From positions 434,001 to 498,000 of the forward strand of contig JACKDU010000004.1 in NCBI GenBank assembly GCA_020633335.1: a stretch of DNA of 64,000 nucleotides, given 5' to 3'. Positions 50,447 through 59,694 of the stretch are shown in pieces (the stretch's first letter is position 1; each line of letters opens with the position of its first letter). The stretch is from Myxococcales bacterium (lineage in GTDB: Bacteria > Myxococcota_A > Polyangia > Nannocystales > Nannocystaceae). The translations under genes were made by a program, and so were the position numbers. The notes under the pieces are model-generated. The model was not told the origin of the DNA, did not search any database, and worked only from the letters and a program-made list of their open reading frames with translations.

Positions 50447-51118
50447 TCAACCCCGCGGGGTGTCGAGGCGCTGGAAGGTGACGGTCTCGATCGTCACCGT
50501 GTAGCCGAAGCGCTCGTTGCGGATCTCGACCTTCGGCGGCGGCTCGCTTCCGCGCATCCCCTCGCCGTAGTCGATCGCGATCAGCCCCTTCGGCTTGCCC
50601 CGCCGCCGGAGGAAGCGGCGCTCCATCAGGCGCCCGCCGGCCCAGCGCTCGTCGACCCGCTCGCCCGCGAGGTGGAGGCGGCGGCTGCCGTCGGCCGCGG
50701 GCGCGCCGATCCCGAGGAAGAGGGTGCGGTGGATGTCGGCAAGCATCAGCTCCGGCGGGAAGGGCAGCGGCGCGTCGATGAAGGGCTGAAACGAGACCTC
50801 GCGGCCGTCCTGGATCAGCGCGAAGGCGCGCGTGCCGAAGGGGGTGAGGCCCATCAGCGTCAGCGTGTCGCCCTGCTTCTGGAGGACCACGTCGGCCGCC
50901 AGGCGGTGCTCACCCATCGCCCCCGAGAGGCGCTGGCGAGCCATGAAGTCGCCCGGGATCGCGGCGACGTCGACGAGCACGCGGATCGCCTCGGCGGCGG
51001 CCGCCTCCTCCGGGTTCTCGGGCGGCCGGGTGGCGCAGGCGGTGGCGAGCGAGAGGCCGAGGATGAGGCCGAGGCCGATCGTCAGGCGGCGGAGGGAGGG
51101 GCTGCGTGCTGCGTTCAT
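50447..51118 (-). CDS. DUF3261 outer-membrane lipoprotein of the APE-like operon (223 aa)
   Basis: Lipobox LATAC28 after a hydrophobic signal. The body resembles DUF3261 lipoproteins encoded at the end of aryl-polyene/xanthomonadin clusters, with GLTPFGTRAFAL (about 88-99) and IDYGEGMRG. Such proteins are thought to help place the pigment-lipid in the outer membrane. The start ATG overlaps the MMPL gene's stop by 4 bp (ATGA). It is the last gene of the ten-gene operon and faces the candidate small RNA. Confidence 0.75.
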   Translation of the reverse strand: MNAARSPSLRRLTIGLGLILGLSLATACATRPPENPEEAAAAEAIRVLVDVAAIPGDFMARQRLSGAMGEHRLAADVVLQKQGDTLTLMGLTPFGTRAFALIQDGREVSFQPFIDAPLPFPPELMLADIHRTLFLGIGAPAADGSRRLHLAGERVDERWAGGRLMERRFLRRRGKPKGLIAIDYGEGMRGSEPPPKVEIRNERFGYTVTIETVTFQRLDTPRG

Positions 51119-53517
51119 CGGCGATCCTCCGGCGGCGGCGCGGCCAGGAGCGAGAGGCTGAGGGGGGCGAGGATCAGCGAGTAGAGGACGCCGAGGCCGA
51201 TCGTCGCGCCGAGGGCGTGGAGCGCGGGGTAGGTCGACATCCCGAGGAGGCCGAAGGCGAGGATCGTCGAGAGCGCGGCGATCACCACGCTGAGCACCGA
51301 GGCCGCGAGGCCGGCGACCTGATCGCGGCTCTCCACCAGGAAGACCCCGTAGTCGACCCCCATCGAGAGGACCAGGAGGAGGGCGACGACGTGGAGGAGG
51401 TGGATCGCCGCGCCCGCGAGCGCGAGGGTGGCGACCGTGAGCGCGGCGGCGAGGACCGCCGGCAGGAAGGCCGCGAGCGCCGGGCCGACGCGGCGGTAGC
51501 GGGCGGCGATCATCGTCAGGACCAGGAGGAGGCCGACCAGCACCAGCTCGATCGTCCGCTCGCGGTAGCGGGCGTAGGCGGCGGCCATCATCGCCCCTTG
51601 ATCGAAGTAGTGGACGCCGTCGATCCCTTGCAGGCGCGCGCGGATCGCCTCGGGGCGCTTGACCCCGCGGACCAGGGTGAGGAGGCCGACCCGCCCGCCG
51701 AGGTCGACCTTGAGGGAGCGGACGACCCCCTGGAGCGGCGACGCCTCGAGATCGGCGAGCCCGAGCGGCGGCGGCTGGGGAGCGACGAGCGCGTCGCTGA
51801 AGGCCGCGAGCGCCCCGGGGCGGAACCCCGCGGCCGCGAAGGCGGCGTCGAGGCGGGCGGGGAGCCGAGGGTCCGAACGGAGCGCGGCGAGGTTGGCCTC
51901 CTGGAGCGCGCGCGACCAGATCAGATCGTGAAGCGAGCGGAACTCGGCGAGCTCGCCGGCCTCCCTGGCCCCGCCGAGCGCGGCCGCGACCGCGTCGTTG
52001 GCCTGCAGCGCCGCCTCCTCGTCGCCCGCGATCGTGATCACGAAGCGGCCGGCGTCCATCCGCGAGACCTGGCCGCGGACGCGCTCGTCCTCGGCGAGGA
52101 TCGCCTCGTCGATCTGCGAGAAGGCGCGGATGTCATCGACGAAGTCGACGCGGCTGAGGCCGACCGCCGAGACCGCGAGGGCGACGAGCAGGAGCGCGGC
52201 GATCGCCCGCCGACGCCGCCGCAGGCCGATCACCAGGCGCTCGCAGGCGGTCGCCGCCAGCCGCTGGATCCGCCCCGGCGTGGGCGCCCAGGGCATCAGC
52301 GGCGGCAGCAGGAGGCGGGCGCTGAGGAGCGCCGCGGCGACGCCGACGCAGGCGAAGACCGCGATCTCCCGGAGCCCCGGGAACGAGGTCCAGGCGAGGC
52401 CGACGAAGCCGGCGATCGTCGTCAGCGCCCCGAGGAGGAGCCCCGGCCAGATCCGCCGGACGCTGCCCTCGGGGCCCGCCGGGTCGGGCTCGAGCATGTG
52501 GTGGTTGAAGAGGTGGACCGAGTAGTCGATCGCCACGCCGATCAGGGTCGCGCCGAAGGCGAGCGTGAGCCCGTGGATCGATCCGAAGAGCGCAAGGGTC
52601 GCGGCGAGGGCCGCGAGCACCCCGTAGGCGAGCGGCAGCATCACCAGGAGGACCAGGCGCGGCGCCCGGAACATCACCAGGAAGAGGAGCACCAGGCCGA
52701 TCGTCGAGATCGTCGAGATCCGGGTGACGTCGCCGCGGATGCTCGCCTCGGCCGCGAGCGCGTGGCGGGCGAGCGCGCTCTCCTCGAAGGTGAGGCGGCC
52801 GCCGTGGTCGGCGTTCACCGCCGCCGTCGCCTCGCCGATCGCCGCCGCCAGCGGGGCCATCGCCGCGCCGTCGAAGGGCGAGTGGACGGTCGAGAGGAAG
52901 ATCAGCGCGTGGCCGTCCTCGCTGAGGAGTTGATCGCCGACCGGCCGGAGCCCGCCGGACTCGGCGGCGGCGAGGCGGCGGACGATCGCCGGGAAGATCA
53001 GCAGCGGGTCGCTGGCGGCGATCTCCTTGATCAGCGTCGCCTGGGGGAGCGAGAGCTCGCGGAGGAGCCCCTGCGCGGCCTCGGCGAGGCCGGCGTCGCT
53101 GATCTTCGCCGGGATCTCGATCGCCGGCCGATCGCTGACGAAGTAGAGGCGCCGCGGGAAGTAGAGGTCGTAGAACGCCTCGCCGCCGCCGCCCTCGATC
53201 CCCCGCTGGATCCACTTGACCTCGGGGTGGGCGGCGAGGCGCTCGCCGAGCTCGCGGGCGGCCGCCAGCACCTCGTCCTCGTCGCCGCCGCCGACGCTGA
53301 TGATCCAGGCGCGGGTGAGCTCGGAGTCGGCGAGCTGGCTCGAGATCGCCGCGAGCTCGGCGTCCTCCTGATCGGCGAGGAAGTGGGTGATGTCGGTCGT
53401 GACCGACCATCGGAGGGCGATCACCAGCGCGAGGATCCCGGCGATCACGAGCCCGACGACGGCGGCCGCGATCCGCCGCCCCCGCCTCCCCGCGCTCGCC
53501 TGGGGATCCGCCGCCAA
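51115..53517 (-). CDS. MMPL/RND family lipid exporter of the APE-like operon (800 aa)
   Basis: Two RND halves, each with one helix, a periplasmic domain and a bundle of five helices. Half one has helix 18-38 and the bundle 250-430 (FGATLIGVAIDYSVHLFNHH, the MMPL signature). Half two starts about 435 and has LVLSMGVDYGVFLVESRDQV near 725. MMPL proteins move lipids or polyketide-like products across the inner membrane using the proton gradient. Start codon is TTG at 53517, 9 nt after the LolA-like gene. Two conserved Asp of the bundles (VAIDYS and MGVDYG) are intact, so transport is likely. Confidence 0.85.
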   Translation of the reverse strand: MAADPQASAGRRGRRIAAAVVGLVIAGILALVIALRWSVTTDITHFLADQEDAELAAISSQLADSELTRAWIISVGGGDEDEVLAAARELGERLAAHPEVKWIQRGIEGGGGEAFYDLYFPRRLYFVSDRPAIEIPAKISDAGLAEAAQGLLRELSLPQATLIKEIAASDPLLIFPAIVRRLAAAESGGLRPVGDQLLSEDGHALIFLSTVHSPFDGAAMAPLAAAIGEATAAVNADHGGRLTFEESALARHALAAEASIRGDVTRISTISTIGLVLLFLVMFRAPRLVLLVMLPLAYGVLAALAATLALFGSIHGLTLAFGATLIGVAIDYSVHLFNHHMLEPDPAGPEGSVRRIWPGLLLGALTTIAGFVGLAWTSFPGLREIAVFACVGVAAALLSARLLLPPLMPWAPTPGRIQRLAATACERLVIGLRRRRRAIAALLLVALAVSAVGLSRVDFVDDIRAFSQIDEAILAEDERVRGQVSRMDAGRFVITIAGDEEAALQANDAVAAALGGAREAGELAEFRSLHDLIWSRALQEANLAALRSDPRLPARLDAAFAAAGFRPGALAAFSDALVAPQPPPLGLADLEASPLQGVVRSLKVDLGGRVGLLTLVRGVKRPEAIRARLQGIDGVHYFDQGAMMAAAYARYRERTIELVLVGLLLVLTMIAARYRRVGPALAAFLPAVLAAALTVATLALAGAAIHLLHVVALLLVLSMGVDYGVFLVESRDQVAGLAASVLSVVIAALSTILAFGLLGMSTYPALHALGATIGLGVLYSLILAPLSLSLLAAPPPEDRR

Positions 53518-53525
53518 GGGAGCCC

Positions 53526-54260
53526 TCAGCGGGTCGCGGCCGGGACCCGGAAGAGCTCGGCGAGCTCGGCCTCGGAGAAGCCCCGATCGGTGTTGACCTC
53601 GGTGAAGGTCGTCACGGTCTCGTCGCCGCTCGCCTCGATCACCTTCATCCGGTGGATCACCAGGCCCTCGCCGGCGATCTCGATCCGCTTGATCACCTTG
53701 TCCATCGGCGCCAGCGTCGGCCGCAGGCGCAGCGTCCAGCTCGCCGCCGGATCGCCGCTCAGCTCCATCGCGTACATCTTCGCCAGCGCTTCCTTGTCGC
53801 CGGCGAAGATCTTGACGAAGGAGGCGACGAAGAGGCCGAGCATCGGGTTCTGGTCGAAGCGGATCGCCTCGACGCCGCGGCCATCACCGAAGGTCAGGCG
53901 CTCGCCGTCGATGATCACGCTCGCCTTGAAGGGCGAGGTCGTGTGCCGCGCGAGGCGACCCGGCGCGGCGAAGTACAAGACCCCCTCGTTGACCAGCGGC
54001 GCCGCCAGGAGGGCCATCGTCTTCTCCTCGCGGAACTTCGCCGAGAGCCCGCGCATCGCCGCGAAGCGGGCGAGGAAGGCGTCGAGCTCGACGACCGTCA
54101 GCGGCTTGGCAGCGGCGGCCTCGGCGGCCTGCGGGGCTGCGACCGCCGGCGCGCTGGTCGGCGCGAGCTCGGCCGCGCCGGCGGAGCCCGCCGTCAGGGC
54201 GAGCGCGAGCGCGAGGCCGAGGCCGACGCGCCTACCTGTGGATGAGCTCGAGCAGATCAT
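53526..54260 (-). CDS. LolA-like lipoprotein carrier of the APE-like operon (244 aa)
   Basis: Signal peptide (GLGLALALALTAGSAGAAE), then a LolA-like beta-barrel domain: FRGLSAKFREEKTMALLAAPL, GVLYFAAPGRLARHTTSPFKASVIIDGERL (about 95-125). The hydrophobic cavity of such proteins carries acylated cargo to the outer membrane. In aryl-polyene clusters a dedicated LolA handles the lipid. Its start lies within the end of the thioesterase gene (29-bp overlap). An in-frame start nearer the signal peptide is not seen. Confidence 0.75.
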   Translation of the reverse strand: MICSSSSTGRRVGLGLALALALTAGSAGAAELAPTSAPAVAAPQAAEAAAAKPLTVVELDAFLARFAAMRGLSAKFREEKTMALLAAPLVNEGVLYFAAPGRLARHTTSPFKASVIIDGERLTFGDGRGVEAIRFDQNPMLGLFVASFVKIFAGDKEALAKMYAMELSGDPAASWTLRLRPTLAPMDKVIKRIEIAGEGLVIHRMKVIEASGDETVTTFTEVNTDRGFSEAELAELFRVPAATR

Positions 54261-54642
54261 CGGGTGTCTCCGGGAGCATACGACCCTCGGCGTCGAGGGC
54301 CACCAGCTCGGTCTGACCGCGGGCCGAGCAGCGATCGTGGGTGAGGTTGCGGATCCGGTAGGCGATCGTCAGGCGCGGCCGGAGCGCGGCGAACCACGCG
54401 TGGACCCGCCCGCGCTCGCCATAGCGCAGCGGGAAGGTGTAGCGGCAGCGCGACTCGACCAGGAGGAGGCGGTAGCCGGCCTCGCCGATCGCCTCGACGT
54501 CGATCCCGCGGTCGCGCAGCAGCGCGGTCCGGCCGATCTCCATGTACTTGTAGTAGTGCCCGTGCCAGACGATCCGCAGGGCGTCGACGTCGTGGAAGGG
54601 CACCTCGAAGTCGCGGGTGACCTCGTAGAGGCGGCGGCTCAC
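54232..54642 (-). CDS. hotdog-fold thioesterase, 4HBT-like (136 aa)
   Basis: Single hotdog domain: FEVPFHDVDALRIVWHGHYYKYMEIGRTALLRD (12-45 in outline) matches 4-hydroxybenzoyl-CoA thioesterase, with H17-D18 and D20 in the catalytic HDVDA block, then RCRYTFPLRYGERGRVHAWFA. In the operon it probably releases an acyl chain from the ACP or edits mis-loaded carriers. GTG start at 54642 overlaps the lyase stop by 4 bp (GTGA). Confidence 0.8.
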   Translation of the reverse strand: MSRRLYEVTRDFEVPFHDVDALRIVWHGHYYKYMEIGRTALLRDRGIDVEAIGEAGYRLLLVESRCRYTFPLRYGERGRVHAWFAALRPRLTIAYRIRNLTHDRCSARGQTELVALDAEGRMLPETPDDLLELIHR

Positions 54643-56192
54643 GGCTCGGAGACCTCGCCGAAGGGGAGCGTATCGCCGCGGATCGCGTCGAGGATCGCGG
54701 CGATGTCGACGTCCATCCGTCGATCCGCGTCGACCACCGGCACCCCCAGGGACCCGCGGACCGCCCCGTGGATCGCCCGCGCCCGCCCGTGGCAGCGCTC
54801 CAGCCCCCGGAGGTCGACCCCCTGACACATCACCAGGACGCCGATCGCCGCGACCGTCTCGGTCAGCTCGACGATCCGCAGGCAGTCGCGCGCGGCGATC
54901 GTGCCCATGCTCACCTTGTCCTGGTTGTGGCATTCGGTGCTTCGGCTGAAGACGCTCGCCGGCATCGTCAGCTTCAACGCCTCGGCCGCGAGCGCAGACG
55001 CGCTGATCTGCATCGCCTTGAAGCCGTGGTGGGCCGCCCCCTCCGGTCCCCGACGGAGGACCAGGTTGGCCGGGAGGCCGTTGCTCATGGTCTCGTTGCA
55101 GACCAGGGCGATCTGGCGGTCGACGAGGTCGGCGAGGTTGGCGACCGCGACCTTGAGGGCGTCGAGCGCGAAGCAGGCGTGCCCCCCGTAGAAATTGCCG
55201 CCATGGAGGATCTCACCGGTCTCGGGGTCGATGAGCGGGTTGTCGTTGGCGCTCGAGAGCTCGACCTCGAGGAAGGCGCGGGCCATCGGCAGGGCGTCGA
55301 CGAGGACGCCGATCACGTGGGGCGCACAGCGGATCGAGTAGCGATCCTGGAGCCGCAGCGGCCCCTCCTGGGCGCCCGCGTACTCGATGTCCTCGCGGAT
55401 CCAGCCGGCGCAGAGGCGCTGCCCGGGGTGGGGCTTGGCGATGAAGAGGCGGTCGTCGAAGTGGGCCCGGTTGCCCGCGCTGACGTCGCTGGCCATCGCC
55501 GTGATCGCCGCGCAGAGGCGCGCGAGCCGGCGCGCGCGGGTGAAGGCGAGGCAGCCGAGGGCGGCCATCACCGAGGTCCCGTTCATCAGCGCCAGGCTCT
55601 CCTTGGGGGCGAGCGCGAGCGGCCGCAGGCCGGCCCGCTCGAGCCCCTCGCGGGCGTCGAGAACTTCACCGCCGAGGGTGCACTCGCGCTCGCCGAGGAG
55701 GAGCGCCGCGAGGTAGGAGAGCGGCGTCAGATCGCCGCTGGCGCCGACCGAGCCCTCGGCCGGGATCCGCGGCAGGAGGCGGTGATTGAGGAACTCGGCG
55801 AGGAGCTCGAGGAGCTCCCAGCGGACCGCCGACCAGCCGCGGGCGAGGGCCGCGAGGCGGACGGCGACGACCGCCGCGGCCTCGACCTCGTCGAGGATCC
55901 GGCCGGTGCCGCAGCCGTGGAAGCGGACCAGGTTGCGGGGCAGGTCGTCGATCCCGCCGCCGCGGACCGCGACCACGCAGGAGTCGCCGAAGCCGGTGGT
56001 CACCCCGTAGACGGTCTCGCCGGCATCGAGGCGGCGCCGGAGGTGGGCGACGCCGCCGTCGATCCGCGCGCGGAAGGCCGGATCAGCGGCGAGCTGGGCC
56101 CGCGCGCGCCCCTCGGCGAGGCTGACGATCGCCTCGATCGACGGCGGCGCGCCGCCGAAGACCACGGTCACGGGCGCGTCACGATCAGCCAC
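54639..56192 (-). CDS. aromatic amino acid lyase, HAL/TAL/PAL family (517 aa)
   Basis: MIO-prosthetic-group enzyme. The self-cyclising triad A151-S152-G153 lies in GSVGASGDLTPLSYLAALLLGE. Y62 in YGVTTGFG is the catalytic Tyr. NQDKVSMGT (about 425) and the N-terminal FHGCGTG complete the site. The selectivity pair is F91-H92, not clearly HAL (SH), TAL (HL) or PAL (FL). In aryl-polyene and flexirubin clusters such a lyase turns Tyr or Phe into coumarate or cinnamate, the starter of the chain. GTG start 56192 overlaps the acyltransferase stop by 8 bp. Normal family length. Confidence 0.85.
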   Translation of the reverse strand: MADRDAPVTVVFGGAPPSIEAIVSLAEGRARAQLAADPAFRARIDGGVAHLRRRLDAGETVYGVTTGFGDSCVVAVRGGGIDDLPRNLVRFHGCGTGRILDEVEAAAVVAVRLAALARGWSAVRWELLELLAEFLNHRLLPRIPAEGSVGASGDLTPLSYLAALLLGERECTLGGEVLDAREGLERAGLRPLALAPKESLALMNGTSVMAALGCLAFTRARRLARLCAAITAMASDVSAGNRAHFDDRLFIAKPHPGQRLCAGWIREDIEYAGAQEGPLRLQDRYSIRCAPHVIGVLVDALPMARAFLEVELSSANDNPLIDPETGEILHGGNFYGGHACFALDALKVAVANLADLVDRQIALVCNETMSNGLPANLVLRRGPEGAAHHGFKAMQISASALAAEALKLTMPASVFSRSTECHNQDKVSMGTIAARDCLRIVELTETVAAIGVLVMCQGVDLRGLERCHGRARAIHGAVRGSLGVPVVDADRRMDVDIAAILDAIRGDTLPFGEVSEP

Positions 56193-57159
56193 GGCCCCCC
56201 CAGAAGTCGAAGAAGTTGAACCAATTGTCGGGCGCCTCGCGGCAGTAGTGGGCGAGCCGGTCGGCGTAGCGCTGGGCGTAGTCGGCGATCACCTGCTCGC
56301 GTCCCTTTCGCGGCAGTTCTAGGCGCTCGGAGAGCGGCTCGCAATAGAGATCATAGCGGTTCGGCGGGCGGTAGAGCCCGAAGGTGAGGTAGATCGGGCA
56401 CTTGAGGATCGCCGCCATCGTGTAGGGGCCGATCGGCAGGCGAGCGGGCGCGCCGAGGAAGTTGACCTCGACGGTCTTCTCGTTGACGCCGACCCGATCG
56501 CCGAGGACCGCGACCAGCTCGCCGGCCTCGATCGCCTCCTGGGCGGCGAAGATGTAGCTCGGATCGCCGGGGCGGATCTCGATCACCCGGGCGCGGAAAT
56601 TGCCGCCGACCTCCTCGAGGAAGCGGGAGATCAGCCGCGCGTTCTCCCAGTAGGCGAGGATGTTGATCTTGAAGTCCTGGACCCCGCCGACCTGGCGCAT
56701 CGCCTCGAACGACCCGAGGTGGGCGCCGAGGAGGATCGCCCCGCGGCCCTCGGCGCGGAGGCGCCTCAGGTGGTCGATGCCGGTGTGGGTGGTGACGAAG
56801 TCGCCCTCGCCGCGGACCAGGAAGACCCGATCGAGCGCGGTCTCGGCGAAGCGGAGGAGGTGGCGGTAGATCGACCAGAAGCCGATCGACGCGGGCGGGA
56901 CCCCGTGGAGGCGCGCCTGGTAGCCCCGCGAGGCCCGGCGGGCGTCGCCGGCGAAGAGCGCGTAGTAGAAGATCAGCACCCGCAGGAAGAGGCGAGCGCC
57001 GCGGCGGCCGAAGATCCGCGAGAAGACGAGGATGAAGCGGATCCCCGCGGCGGTCCCCCGCTCGCGGCGCTCCATCCACGCCCGGTCGCCGCGCGGCGCC
57101 GGCAGCTCCGCGCCGCCCGCGGCCCCCGCACCTACGCCGCCGGCAGCCGTCGGTTCCAC
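56185..57159 (-). CDS. LpxL/LABLAT-type lysophospholipid acyltransferase (324 aa)
   Basis: Acyltransferase of the HtrB/LpxL type with the H-x4-E motif H147-x4-E152 (AHLGSFEAM), FYYALFA near the N-terminus, an ILGDRVGVNEKTVEVNFLGAPARLPIGPY block (about 215-240) and a C-terminal DNWFNFFDFW. In aryl-polyene clusters this enzyme attaches or swaps acyl groups on the lipid carrier. The start is uncertain: GTG 57159 (used) gives a short Ala/Gly-rich lead-in; ATG 57075 would remove it. The start overlaps the GT2 gene's 3' end. Confidence 0.8.
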   Translation of the reverse strand: MEPTAAGGVGAGAAGGAELPAPRGDRAWMERRERGTAAGIRFILVFSRIFGRRGARLFLRVLIFYYALFAGDARRASRGYQARLHGVPPASIGFWSIYRHLLRFAETALDRVFLVRGEGDFVTTHTGIDHLRRLRAEGRGAILLGAHLGSFEAMRQVGGVQDFKINILAYWENARLISRFLEEVGGNFRARVIEIRPGDPSYIFAAQEAIEAGELVAVLGDRVGVNEKTVEVNFLGAPARLPIGPYTMAAILKCPIYLTFGLYRPPNRYDLYCEPLSERLELPRKGREQVIADYAQRYADRLAHYCREAPDNWFNFFDFWGGRG

Positions 57160-57938
57160 CGGCGAAGCCTCTGCCCGAGGCGGATCCACGGGAGCACCGT
57201 CCCCGCGTAGATCGCGAGGCGGGTGTGCATCCACGAGATCCGGACGTTGTCCCAGAGCATGTCGAAGTGCGAGACCCCGCCCTCGAAGTAGCGGACGCGG
57301 GTCGGCAGGTTGATCACCGGGACGCCGAGCCAGGCGATCTTGACCGCGACCTCGATGTCGAAGTCCATGCGATCGCCGGTCTTGCCGATCGCCAGCGCGG
57401 CCGCGAGGGGATAGACCCGAAAGCCGCACATCGGGTCGTCGATCACCTGGCCGTGGGTCTCGATGTTGGTCCAAAACTGGGTGATCTTGCGGCCGATGAG
57501 GCGCGAGCGCGGGGCGCTCTCGTCGTAGATCGGCGCCCCGAGGATCAGCGCGTCGGGGTGCTCGGCCGCGACCTCGAGGAAGCGCGGGATGTCCTCGAGG
57601 GCATGTTGCCCGTCGGCGTCGACCTGGAGCGCGTGGGTGAAGCCGAGCTCGGCCGCGAGGCGGAAGCCGGTCTTGACCGCCGCCCCCTTGCCGCCGTTGA
57701 CCTCCCGGTGGGTGACGTGGGCGCGGCCGCTGCGGCCGATCGCCTCGACCGCGGCCCGCCCCGCCGGGCCGCTGCCGTCGTCGACGACGACCACGTCGGG
57801 GATCTGCGCCCGCACCCGATCGACGACGTCGCCGACGGTGTCGGGGTTGTTGTAGGTCGGGATCAGCGCGCAGGGCCGAAAGCCGCCGCTCCGCCGATCG
57901 CCGCCCAAATCGCGCGCGAGCGCGGTCTCAGCCGACAC
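57132..57938 (-). CDS. GT2 family glycosyltransferase (268 aa)
   Basis: Family-2 fold with ALIPTYNNPDTVGDVVDRVR (24-42), VVDDGSGP (51-58), NGGKGAAVKTGF (81-92), the catalytic DAD 107-109 (QVDADGQH) and MCGFRVYP. It resembles the glycosyltransferase part of the GT/acyltransferase fusions in aryl-polyene clusters, here separate from the acyltransferase gene. It likely transfers a sugar or phosphosugar to the lipid anchor. GTG start 57938 overlaps the AMP-ligase stop by 11 bp. No membrane helix is obvious except near the C-terminus. Confidence 0.82.
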   Translation of the reverse strand: MSAETALARDLGGDRRSGGFRPCALIPTYNNPDTVGDVVDRVRAQIPDVVVVDDGSGPAGRAAVEAIGRSGRAHVTHREVNGGKGAAVKTGFRLAAELGFTHALQVDADGQHALEDIPRFLEVAAEHPDALILGAPIYDESAPRSRLIGRKITQFWTNIETHGQVIDDPMCGFRVYPLAAALAIGKTGDRMDFDIEVAVKIAWLGVPVINLPTRVRYFEGGVSHFDMLWDNVRISWMHTRLAIYAGTVLPWIRLGQRLRRWNRRLPAA

Positions 57939-59694
57939 GGGCCTCCGGCAGCGCCTCGACGCCGACGTAGTCGACCGTCCCCGAGGTGCAGAGGTGCTCG
58001 CCGCGGCGGAGCGCGAAGCCGACCCGCCGCCGCGTCCGCTCGACCTCGAGGGTGAGGACAAAGGCGTCGCCGGGGGCGATCGCCAGGCGGAGCCCGGCCC
58101 CCTGGATCCGCTGCGGTCGACCGAGCCCGGCGACCCGGGCGATCACCTGCGCGAGCATCCGCGCGAAGGCGAGGCCGCCGCCCTCGACCCGCACCCGGAG
58201 CTCGTGGAGCTCCTGGCCGCCGCTGCGGCGGACGGTGTGGGCCCGGACCGCGAAGGCGCGGGGCTCGGGCTCGCGGCGGAGGCGGTAGGTCGCCAGCGAG
58301 GCCGGCGGCGCCGGCATCGAGCCCGGGCGCGCGAGGTCGAGGATCTCGAGGAGTCGCTGGCGCCGGAGCTTGCCGTTGGCCTCGCGGGGGAGTCGCTCGA
58401 CCAGGCGGATCCGCCGGGGCACGACCACCGGATCGAACCACTCGCGGAGCCCGCGGCGGATCGCCGCGATCGTGGCGCTCGCCGGCCGCGGCGCCTCCCC
58501 CTCGGCCGGCGGGGCGACGACCACCGCGGCCATCAGCTCGTGGCCGCGGGCGCCGTCGACCGCGACCGCCGCGACCGCGCCGTCGATCACCCCGGGGAGC
58601 GCGAGGAGGCGCTGCTCGACCTCGGCGAGGGAGACCCGCTTGGAGCCGACCTTGATGATCCCGTCGGCGCGCCCGAGGAGGTGGAAGCCGCCGCCCGCCG
58701 CGAGCTCGATCCGATCGCCGGCGACGCAGGGCCGGGGCTCCTCCGGCGGCAGGAAGGGCGAGTCGAGGAGGAGGCGGCCGCTCGCGTCGACGTCGACCTC
58801 GATCCCCGGGAGCGGGTGCCAGGGCTCGTCGCAGGTCTCGGCGACCCGCCAGGCGATCCCGCCGGTCTCCGACGATCCGAAGACCTCGATCGCCCGGAGG
58901 CCGAAGCGCTCGATGAGCGCGGCCGCGGTCGCCGCGGAGAGCGGCGCCCCCGACGAGAAGACCCGGTGGAAGGGCGGCAGGCCCCCCTCCTCGAGCACCG
59001 TGAGTGAGCGGAGGTGGACCGGCACCGAGACCAGCACGCTCGCCCCCCAGCGGCGGGCGGTCGCGGCGACCGTCTCGGCGTGGAAGGGGGTGTCGCGGAC
59101 GAAGCTCGCGCCGGCGAGGAGCGGCATCAGGATCCCGAAGAGGAGCCCGTAGATGTGGTGGGGCGGGACCGTCGCCAGGACCCGATCGCCGCCGCCGATC
59201 CCGAAGGTCTCGCCGAGGACCGCGGCCTCGCCGAGGAGCTGGCCGGCGGTCTTGCGGCAGGCCTGGTGATCGCCGGTGGTCCCCGAGGTGTAGAGCGTCG
59301 CGACGTGACGGCCGGCGTCGATCCCCGCGAGCGATCGATCGTCGACCGGCGCCCCGCACCAGCGCCGGAGGTCCGCGCCCTCATCGGCGTCGGTGTCGTG
59401 GAGGAGGAGCGCGACCTGGGGCTGGCGCCCGAGCTGGCGGACGACCTCGGGCTGGGTGTTCGGCGGCAGAGCGACGCCATGCCCGGCCTCCCAGGCCGCG
59501 AGCACGCCGACCGCGAAGTTGTAGCGGTCGTTGCAGACGACGACGATCTCGCTCCCCGCGGCGGCCGGCGGCAGGCGCTCGGCGACCGCGAGGACGTCGC
59601 GTCGGAGCGCGCCGGCGGTCCGCACCCCGTCGTCGCCGACGGTGACCCTGGCGTCGTCTTCGAAGCGCGCGAGGAGGTGGAAGACGGGGGTCAT
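57928..59694 (-). CDS. AMP-dependent acyl ligase fused to hotdog dehydratase-like domain (588 aa)
   Basis: Adenylate-forming domain (1-455) with phosphate-binding loop LYTSGTTGDHQ (134-144), FGSSETGGIAWR and the hinge GRADGIIKVGSKRVS. From about 465 to 588 comes a FabA/FabZ-like hotdog region (LRLAIAPGDAFVLTLEVERTRRRVGFALRRG, CTSGTVDYVG). Together they match the ApeH-ApeI type AMP-ligase plus dehydratase of aryl-polyene clusters, in which the ligase activates the aromatic starter for the ACP. ATG start overlaps the upstream gene's stop by 4 bp. Confidence 0.82.
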   Translation of the reverse strand: MTPVFHLLARFEDDARVTVGDDGVRTAGALRRDVLAVAERLPPAAAGSEIVVVCNDRYNFAVGVLAAWEAGHGVALPPNTQPEVVRQLGRQPQVALLLHDTDADEGADLRRWCGAPVDDRSLAGIDAGRHVATLYTSGTTGDHQACRKTAGQLLGEAAVLGETFGIGGGDRVLATVPPHHIYGLLFGILMPLLAGASFVRDTPFHAETVAATARRWGASVLVSVPVHLRSLTVLEEGGLPPFHRVFSSGAPLSAATAAALIERFGLRAIEVFGSSETGGIAWRVAETCDEPWHPLPGIEVDVDASGRLLLDSPFLPPEEPRPCVAGDRIELAAGGGFHLLGRADGIIKVGSKRVSLAEVEQRLLALPGVIDGAVAAVAVDGARGHELMAAVVVAPPAEGEAPRPASATIAAIRRGLREWFDPVVVPRRIRLVERLPREANGKLRRQRLLEILDLARPGSMPAPPASLATYRLRREPEPRAFAVRAHTVRRSGGQELHELRVRVEGGGLAFARMLAQVIARVAGLGRPQRIQGAGLRLAIAPGDAFVLTLEVERTRRRVGFALRRGEHLCTSGTVDYVGVEALPEARVG